DNA of 19,732 nt from Nitrososphaerales archaeon TH5893 (GTDB lineage: Archaea > Thermoproteota > Nitrososphaeria > Nitrososphaerales > Nitrososphaeraceae). How positions within the stretch are numbered: the stretch's first letter is position 1; each line of letters begins with the position of its first letter. Of this stretch, positions 14,518-19,732 are shown in pieces. Where the stretch lies: NCBI GenBank assembly GCA_014523685.1, contig JAATVT010000128.1:1-19732 (forward strand), written 5' to 3'. The position numbers and the translations under genes were made by a program. Below the pieces are notes generated by a model. The model ran no database searches and had not been told where the DNA came from. It saw only the letters and a program-made list of their open reading frames with translations.

Positions 14518-14613
14518 AGTTGCTGAAGTTAATATTAAGGATATTGTATAGAATTCAATATCGATAACCAATTATATATTACAAACTAAAAATACTTATA
14601 TGCATATTCAGTG

Positions 14614-14626
14614 CCCCAGATTGGGG
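14614..14626 (-). terminator. Hairpin after the EF-2 stop codon
   Basis: CCCCA and TGGGG pair perfectly across a 3-base loop, 18 bases after the EF-2 TAG. On the minus strand a TTTTT run (14588-14592 region) follows about 20 bases later. A GC-rich stem in such AT-rich DNA, followed by T-rich sequence, suggests the 3' end of the EF-2 transcript. Confidence 0.4.
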
Positions 14627-14643
14627 AAATAAAACAGTGAGGG

Positions 14644-16845
14644 CTATTCTTTGTCGATGAATTCATCTGGGTTTGGAGGCTCTGGATTTAGACCTTTTCT
14701 CTTTCTGGTTTCTGCGACTAAACTTCTAAGTATTGACTGCGGGACAACTTGCCAGTCCTTAAAGTACGTACTCCATAAGGCTTTTCCAGCGGTTCCCCCT
14801 CTCATGACCTCAGACAAATCAAATGTTTCTGACGCTGGAACTTCACCCTGCATAATTGAAATTATACCTTTTTGGTCAACATTGAGTAACTTTCCTCTCT
14901 TGCCGGACAGTATGCCTGCTACTGTACCAATTTGCTCTTGAGGACACTTAACCTCAATACCTAAAACGGGTTCAAGTAATACTGGTTCCGCAATGAGCAT
15001 TGACCCTAACATAGATCTCCTCGAAGCTGGCATTAATTGTGCCAGACCTCTGTGTGCAGGATCCTCATGTGGAACAAAGTGATGTAATACAAATTTAACG
15101 CCTCGCAATGATTCATGGGCAATTGGTCCTGAATGAACTACATCATCGAACCCCGATCTTATAGAATCCATTGATTCTTGCAGAAATTGAACACCTTTAG
15201 TTTCATCAATTAACATGTTGCCTCCAGGATCTATTGCAGCAACACTTCTTGCTTCATCTGCATTCCAGCCCTTTTCTCTAAGAATCTTGGCCATTACTTT
15301 CTTATCCATATCCTCTTTAATCTGACCTGTTCTTAACATCTCAATGACATCCTCGTGAAGTGATTCTACACGCATGAAGATTTTATTGTGTTTATTAGGA
15401 GATTTACTCATTATAGGACCCGCTTTGCTACTCACGGTTTCTCTATAATTAATCAGAGGTTGGGTTGTTGTAATTTCAAGACCAGCTTCTTGCAATAGAG
15501 ACGTCGCTATTTCAAGATGCAAAACGCCCATTCCAGCCATAAGTGTCTCACCTGTTTCTTCATTTATCTTGACAATAAGGTTTGGATCTTCCACCGTAAG
15601 TCTGCGTAGTGCTTCTACAAGTTTCGGCAGATCCTTTGGATGTTTTGGTTCTACTGCAATGGTAACAACAGGTTCTGAGACATATTTGATTGATTCAAAT
15701 GGTGGAATATTTTTAACGGTCGCGATGGTTTCGCCTGCGACAGCATAATCGAGTCCAAGCAAAGCCGGAATATTACCTGAGGGCAACATCCCTACCACTT
15801 CCCTTGTATTACCCATGTAGATGTTCACTGATTGAATCTTTCCTGATCTCTTTGCATCGATCAAATATACTTCATCACCATCCTTAATAGTGCCAGAGAA
15901 AAGTCTGCCTGTTGCAATTCTTCCAGCTTGTGGATCAACATTTATGGTGGTAACCATCATTACCGCAGGACCCTTTTCATCACATCCTAAAATCGATCTT
16001 CCAACTTCAGATTCTAAATTACCTTGCCAAATCTTTGGGATTCTATACTTCTGGGCAACATGAGGTGGAGGGTGGTGTTGCACAACCATTCCCAGTACTG
16101 CCTCATGTAATGGTGCTTTTTCTGCAAGAGATCTTATTACATTCTGATCATTCGAAGTATAAGCATCATACACGTCCTTAAAACTCACCCCTCTTTTTTG
16201 GGCGATTTTAAAGTTAAAACCCCATCTATCTTTTGCAGAACCAAATGCCACACTGTTTCCTTGAATACTAACTTTCCACTTTTCCTTAAGCTCTGGTTCT
16301 GCATAGATATCAACAAGTTTATTGAATTCAGCTATTATGTTAGAAAGCCATTTTTGCATTGCTGTTGCATCTAATCTTAATTCCTTTACTAGCCGATCTA
16401 TCTTGTTAATATATAGAACAGGCCTCACTCGTTCTTCAAGCGCCTGTCTTGTAACAGTTTCTGTCTGAGTCATAATACCTTCAACAGAGTCAGACACAAC
16501 CACCACACCATCAATTGCTCTAAGGGCACGAGTTACTCTTCCAGTAAAATCGATGTGACCAGGTGTATCGATCATGTTGATTACATATTCCTTTCCTTCA
16601 CTTTCGTAGAAGAGCGTAACATTTGCTCCCCGGATAGTCATTTGTCTGTTCTGTTCAAGTTTCATAGAATCAAGAGCAAGGGCCTGACCCGCAACTGAAG
16701 GAGAAATAATACCTGAGGCAGCCAAAAGACTGTCGCTCATTGTTGTCTTGCCATGGTCTACATGAGCAATAACCCCAAAATTACGAATTTGGTCCTTATT
16801 GCCAATAATTCGTATAATATCTTGTGTAGATTTAAATTTCGGCAT
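14644..16845 (-). CDS. fusA: Archaeal elongation factor 2 (aEF-2)
   Basis: This is the GTPase that drives ribosomal translocation, 733 residues, the normal archaeal length. The G1 motif A-H-V-D-H-G-K-T-T is at 27-35, switch I contains E-Q-N-R-Q-M-T-I (the Crenarchaeota-like form), G3 is D-T-P-G-H and G4 is N-K-I-D. Domains II to V follow in order. His598 in D-P-A-H-R-G-L-A-Q is the residue that diphthamide enzymes modify, so the protein is EF-2 and not bacterial EF-G. ATG start at 16845. TATA candidates upstream are AACGTTTAATAGG (about 16872-16884) and ATTATAAAGC (about 16899-16908). No ribosomal protein genes or EF-1 alpha flank it. The identification is very strong. Confidence 0.97.
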   Translation of the reverse strand: MPKFKSTQDIIRIIGNKDQIRNFGVIAHVDHGKTTMSDSLLAASGIISPSVAGQALALDSMKLEQNRQMTIRGANVTLFYESEGKEYVINMIDTPGHIDFTGRVTRALRAIDGVVVVSDSVEGIMTQTETVTRQALEERVRPVLYINKIDRLVKELRLDATAMQKWLSNIIAEFNKLVDIYAEPELKEKWKVSIQGNSVAFGSAKDRWGFNFKIAQKRGVSFKDVYDAYTSNDQNVIRSLAEKAPLHEAVLGMVVQHHPPPHVAQKYRIPKIWQGNLESEVGRSILGCDEKGPAVMMVTTINVDPQAGRIATGRLFSGTIKDGDEVYLIDAKRSGKIQSVNIYMGNTREVVGMLPSGNIPALLGLDYAVAGETIATVKNIPPFESIKYVSEPVVTIAVEPKHPKDLPKLVEALRRLTVEDPNLIVKINEETGETLMAGMGVLHLEIATSLLQEAGLEITTTQPLINYRETVSSKAGPIMSKSPNKHNKIFMRVESLHEDVIEMLRTGQIKEDMDKKVMAKILREKGWNADEARSVAAIDPGGNMLIDETKGVQFLQESMDSIRSGFDDVVHSGPIAHESLRGVKFVLHHFVPHEDPAHRGLAQLMPASRRSMLGSMLIAEPVLLEPVLGIEVKCPQEQIGTVAGILSGKRGKLLNVDQKGIISIMQGEVPASETFDLSEVMRGGTAGKALWSTYFKDWQVVPQSILRSLVAETRKRKGLNPEPPNPDEFIDKE

Positions 16846-17017
16846 ACGTCAATCCAAATTTTTTAGGAGGCCTATTAAACGTTCCTTATGGATTAGCTTT
16901 ATAATTCATATCTGGAGTTCTTTACAAGATAAAAAAATCTACTCTTGGAACCCATGTGAAGAAGAAACCTCTAATCTAACTATATTATTATATTAGGATT
17001 GCATTACATACTTCAAA

Positions 17018-17215
17018 TTGCTAGAGAAGGATTTTTCAAAAATTGCAGCTAAACGCTGGCAAGCTTATTTAAAGGAAGACAAACAAAACGAACGTCCAAA
17101 AATTCTCTGGAATATCATTGAAATTCTATTCCAATTAGCAAAATGGATAATACAGGTTGTGGAAAAGTTAACTATAAAGAAAAGACAAGTTGTTCAAAAG
17201 ATTTCTGTAGAATAG
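17018..17215 (+). CDS. Small basic amphipathic protein, 65 aa, unknown
   Basis: This 65-residue frame starts at TTG and ends at TAG. The first 30 residues are charged (K-I-A-A-K-R-W-Q-A-Y-L-K-E-D). Residues about 31-52 form a hydrophobic Trp/Ile-rich helix (W-N-I-I-E-I-L-F-Q-L-A-K-W-I-I-Q-V-V), and a Lys-rich tail follows. It could be a membrane-peripheral or single-helix protein. No family is recognised and no metal motif is present. It is divergent from the EF-2 gene and lies 81 bases before mqnD on the same strand, so co-transcription with mqnD is possible. The frame is open upstream only to a TAG at 16994. Confidence 0.4.
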   Translation: MLEKDFSKIAAKRWQAYLKEDKQNERPKILWNIIEILFQLAKWIIQVVEKLTIKKRQVVQKISVE

Positions 17216-17296
17216 TATTAGAAGATATCATAAATGGATGAAAATATGCCATCAAGAACAAGAAAAAAATATTATCTATGGAAACATACATAGATC

Positions 17297-18127
17297 TTGA
17301 TTGAATTAACATTAGGTCATACTCCGGACGCGGATGATGCCTTTATGTTTTATGGCATTGCTTCAGGCAACATAAATTCACCGGAGTTCAGAATAAAACA
17401 TGTTATTGAGGACATCGAGACACTTAACAAACGTGCGCTAAAACAAGAGCTAGATGTTACAGCCGTATCTGCCCATGCTTATGCCTATTTAAAAGATTAT
17501 GTGATCTTGCGAAGCGGAGGAAGTTTTGGATTAAGTTATGGACCTATTGTCCTTTCGAAAAGGAAATTATCTTATTCTCAATTAAGAGACAGCACAATTG
17601 CAATTCCAGGGAGAATGACTTCTGCCAATTTACTGCTGAATCTTGCATTAGGTAGATTCCAAGCAAAAGTAATGCCTTTTCATCTAATTACGGAAGCCGT
17701 CTTATCAGATAAGGTAGAAGCAGGTTTAGTGATTCATGAATCACAAATTACCTATGAACAATACCCTGAGCTTTGCAAAGTTCTCGATTTAGGAGAATGG
17801 TGGGCAAAAAAAGCAAATGGGCTCCCTTTGCCTTTAGGTATTAACGTAGCAAGTTCTAAATCTATGACACTAGAACGGATCAGAAAATTTGACGAGCTTT
17901 TTAGGAATTCGATACTTTATGGCCTTGATAATATTGATGAAGCGGTTGACTATTCAATGAAATACGGTAGAGGGCAGCAAAAAGAGGTAATTACTAAATT
18001 CATCAAAATGTACGTGAACGATCTAACTGTGGATATGGGTGAAATAGGAAAAAAAGCAATAGAAAAAATATTCTTAATGGCAAGTACAAACGGAATACTA
18101 AAGACCAATACAATAAATTTTATCTAG
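17297..18127 (+). CDS. mqnD: 1,4-dihydroxy-6-naphthoate synthase MqnD
   Basis: MqnD cleaves cyclic dehypoxanthinyl futalosine to 1,4-dihydroxy-6-naphthoate in the futalosine route to menaquinone. The protein, 276 residues, has the MqnA/MqnD periplasmic-binding-protein-like fold. Visible family motifs are L-G-H-T-P-D-A-D-D-A-F-M-F (6-18), L-S-Y-G-P-I-V (about 79-85), A-I-P-G-R-M-T-S-A-N-L-L-L (about 101-113), V-I-H-E-S-Q-I-T-Y (about 147-155), D-L-G-E-W-W (about 166-171), P-L-P-L-G-I and Y-V-N-D-L-T-V-D-M-G-E-I-G (C-terminal). The set points to MqnD rather than MqnA. TTG 17297 must be the start: an in-frame TAG lies 6 bases before it and the family N-terminus begins right after. Converges with mqnE. 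Confidence 0.88.
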   Translation: MIELTLGHTPDADDAFMFYGIASGNINSPEFRIKHVIEDIETLNKRALKQELDVTAVSAHAYAYLKDYVILRSGGSFGLSYGPIVLSKRKLSYSQLRDSTIAIPGRMTSANLLLNLALGRFQAKVMPFHLITEAVLSDKVEAGLVIHESQITYEQYPELCKVLDLGEWWAKKANGLPLPLGINVASSKSMTLERIRKFDELFRNSILYGLDNIDEAVDYSMKYGRGQQKEVITKFIKMYVNDLTVDMGEIGKKAIEKIFLMASTNGILKTNTINFI

Positions 18128-18150
18128 TGTGTCTGTATACAACAGGCCGA

Positions 18151-19263
18151 TCAAGTAAACCTTTTGATTATATTAAAGAATGTATCTCTTTGTACGGGGT
18201 CTCTTTTTATTTCTTTAATTAAACTTGATAGCTCCTGAATAGAAGTACCGGAATTTTTACCTGCTGCCTTGAATATTTCCTCTGAAAAAGCAGTTCCAAC
18301 CATATCATTCCCTCCATATGAGAGGGCAACCTGAGCTAGTTTTTTACCCAAAGCAACCCAGTATACGGAGATATTATTCAAGGTTCTAGCCAGCAACAAT
18401 CTTGCTACTGCAATCACTCTTAGATCGTATGTTGCAGGGCTTTCTCTACTAATCGCCTCCGTTCGTTCCAATTCAGTGTTATCTAAACTAAATTTTAGCG
18501 GAATAAACGTAGTAAATCCTTTTGTTTTCTTATGAAGCTCTCTAATTTTTAAGATATGATCAATTATGTGCTCCGGTTTCTCTATATGACCAAAAAGCAT
18601 AGTGCAATTGCTCTTTATTCCTAGAGTATGTGCCTGATATGCGGTATCAAGCCATTCATCACCGGAACATTTTCCTCTGACAATTATGTCTCTCGCTTCT
18701 GGACTAAAAATTTCAGCTCCTCCACCTGGGAGAGCATCTAAACCGGCACCCTTTAGTCGGAGTAAAACCTCCTTGACGGAATTTCTGGTCAGACGAGCAA
18801 TATAAAAGATTTCTGCCGGAGTTAGCGCTTTTATTGTAACATCAGGAAAGTCAGTCTTTAAGGCCCTAATCATATCCTCATAATAATCGATGCCTAATTT
18901 AGGATGGAATCCACCAACTATATGAAGCTCAGTGGCACCCATTTGATTTATTGCAATTCCAGCCCTTGTCACAATCTGTTCAATAGTAAGAGTATAGGAA
19001 TCAGATTCACTATCCTTCCTATAAAATGCACATAATGGACAACTTGCTACACAAATATTCGTATAATTCAGATAATAGGAAGCAACAAAGCTTACAGCAT
19101 TCCCCTTGAGATCCTTACGAACTTTATCAGCGGCGGCACCCAACAAAAAAAGATTTTCTTCATTTATTAGTTCAATACCATCCTTGAATGATAATTCTTC
19201 TCCAGCAAGAGCTTTCTCTAACGCAGGTGTTCCTTCCATCTGTATATTTTTTAGCAAAGTCAA
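18151..19263 (-). CDS. mqnE: Aminofutalosine synthase MqnE (radical SAM)
   Basis: MqnE is a radical SAM enzyme that joins the MqnA product to the adenosyl group of SAM to form aminofutalosine. The 4Fe-4S site is C71-x3-C75-x2-C78. H-I-V-G-G-F-H-P, L-P-G-G-G-A-E-I-F-S-P, S-N-C-T-M-L-F-G-H-I-E and the C-terminal Y-W-V-A-L-G-K-K-L-A-Q-V-A-L distinguish MqnE from the related MqnC. The length (370) is normal. The first possible start is TTG 19263; ATG 19239 would remove eight residues and begin just before the conserved helix, so the start is uncertain. It converges with mqnD with 23 bases between stops. Two pathway genes are therefore adjacent, while mqnA and mqnC are not in the window. Confidence 0.9.
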   Translation of the reverse strand: MTLLKNIQMEGTPALEKALAGEELSFKDGIELINEENLFLLGAAADKVRKDLKGNAVSFVASYYLNYTNICVASCPLCAFYRKDSESDSYTLTIEQIVTRAGIAINQMGATELHIVGGFHPKLGIDYYEDMIRALKTDFPDVTIKALTPAEIFYIARLTRNSVKEVLLRLKGAGLDALPGGGAEIFSPEARDIIVRGKCSGDEWLDTAYQAHTLGIKSNCTMLFGHIEKPEHIIDHILKIRELHKKTKGFTTFIPLKFSLDNTELERTEAISRESPATYDLRVIAVARLLLARTLNNISVYWVALGKKLAQVALSYGGNDMVGTAFSEEIFKAAGKNSGTSIQELSSLIKEIKRDPVQRDTFFNIIKRFT

Positions 19264-19306
19264 TTATTCTAACATCATCCAAAGCTAAATATGTGTTTGT
19301 AATAAA

Positions 19307-19529
19307 ATGGGTATCGTTAAAATCTCTAGCGTATTATTGACACTTATTTTTCAGGTCTTATATTCTATTATGCTAATCCATAAGGCATCTGGAAAGGATC
19401 CGGTTGGACTAGATCCTTATATGCATACCGATCCTATCATTTTTCAATCTCCAGCTTTTTGCTTATGTGGTGGTTTTGCTAGGTTTTGCTGGAATTCAGA
19501 ATAGACACGTTATCTATCAAGATAATTAA
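19307..19529 (+). pseudogene. Two-helix small membrane protein with apparent 1-bp frameshift
   Basis: An ATG at 19307 opens a frame of 65 codons ending at TAG (19502-19504), with an odd Cys-rich tail. A five-T run lies at 19456-19460. Removing one T joins codon 51 to another frame that reads A-Y-V-V-V-L-L-G-F-A-G-I-Q-N-R-H and ends at TAA 19527-19529. The corrected protein has 73 residues with two hydrophobic helices (about 6-24 and 49-62), separated by a K-D-P-V-G-L-D-P-Y loop. This is a far more natural membrane protein than the uncorrected tail. The family is not recognised. It is either a true recent frameshift or a homopolymer sequencing error. Confidence 0.5.
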
Positions 19530-19542
19530 TACCTTGAGGGAC

Positions 19543-19732
19543 TCATAAAATATTTCCAACTACAAGGTATAAGCCATAAGAAGCAAGTATGAAGCTAATC
19601 AAAAGAAGTAAAAAGCTGTAGAGCCTTTCTCTAATGATTGTTCGACCCTTCGAAATTAAATATGCTGTAATTGCCAGCCAGGCCTAATCCATCCACGTAT
19701 GAGATGAAAATAGAATAATAATACCTTCAGTA
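19543..19732 (-). pseudogene. C-terminal part of a LysE-type exporter with an in-frame TAG
   Basis: Read on the minus strand from the window edge, the frame gives S-S-H-T-W-M-D, then TAG (19684-19686), then A-W-L-A-I-T-A-Y-L-I-S-K-G-R and a final hydrophobic helix, ending at TGA 19543-19545. H-T-x-x-D-x-x-W followed by A-Y-x-x-S-K-G-R and a last transmembrane helix is the usual C-terminus of archaeal LysE-family amino-acid translocators. The stop replaces one residue of that pattern exactly. The gene continues beyond the right edge, so the rest cannot be judged. It is either a pseudogene or a sequence error, and it converges on the frameshifted gene with 13 bases between. Confidence 0.6.

Overview
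The window is AT-rich archaeal DNA that most resembles a soil-type ammonia-oxidising archaeon of the Nitrososphaeria (Thaumarchaeota). The archaeal assignment rests on a full-length archaeal EF-2 with the diphthamide histidine, the archaeal purine enzyme PurP, mannosyl-3-phosphoglycerate synthase, a mevalonate-pathway HMG-CoA synthase, and canonical TATA boxes about 25-40 nt upstream of many starts with little or no leader. The low GC would fit Nitrosocosmicus better than Nitrososphaera, but that genus-level call is inference. No rRNA, tRNA, CRISPR array, insertion sequence, phage or plasmid gene is visible.

Layout. Positions 1-3365 are sparsely coding and hold small or unrecognised proteins, several of them Cys/His-rich: a 35-aa Cys-rich micro-ORF behind a good TATA box, a PRC-barrel-like protein with a C2H2 finger, a 63-aa Cys-rich protein, and a 225-aa protein with an N-terminal CxxC. 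Positions 3366-13761 are mostly single-gene housekeeping and metabolic units: HMG-CoA synthase, a SpoIIM-like membrane protein, a dual-specificity phosphatase, CbiE (cobalamin), a PH-like protein, PurP, a bifunctional-nuclease (DUF151) protein, a membrane protein with CC and CxxC motifs, glutamine-dependent asparagine synthetase, and mannosyl-3-phosphoglycerate synthase. Positions 13854-16845 carry a CBS-pair protein with a C2H2 finger lying downstream of EF-2. Positions 17018-19263 hold a small unknown gene and a convergent pair for the futalosine menaquinone route, mqnD (+) and mqnE (-). The last 430 bases hold two damaged membrane-protein genes facing each other: a two-helix ORF broken by a one-base frameshift in a T5 run, and the C-terminus of a LysE-type exporter interrupted by an in-frame TAG.

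Functional picture. Most genes look individually transcribed, with frequent strand switches and private TATA boxes, so there is little operon logic. Pathways touched are isoprenoid lipid precursors (HMG-CoA synthase), corrinoid (CbiE), purine (PurP), asparagine (AsnB), mannosylglycerate compatible solute (MpgS), menaquinone (MqnD, MqnE) and translation (EF-2). I found no convincing new multi-gene system. The observations most worth a second look are the Cys-rich small proteins at the left end, the repeated architecture of ligand- or tether-type domain plus one C-terminal C2H2 finger, a perfect palindrome covering the predicted leaderless start of the CBS/zinc-finger gene, and the pair of gene lesions at the right end.
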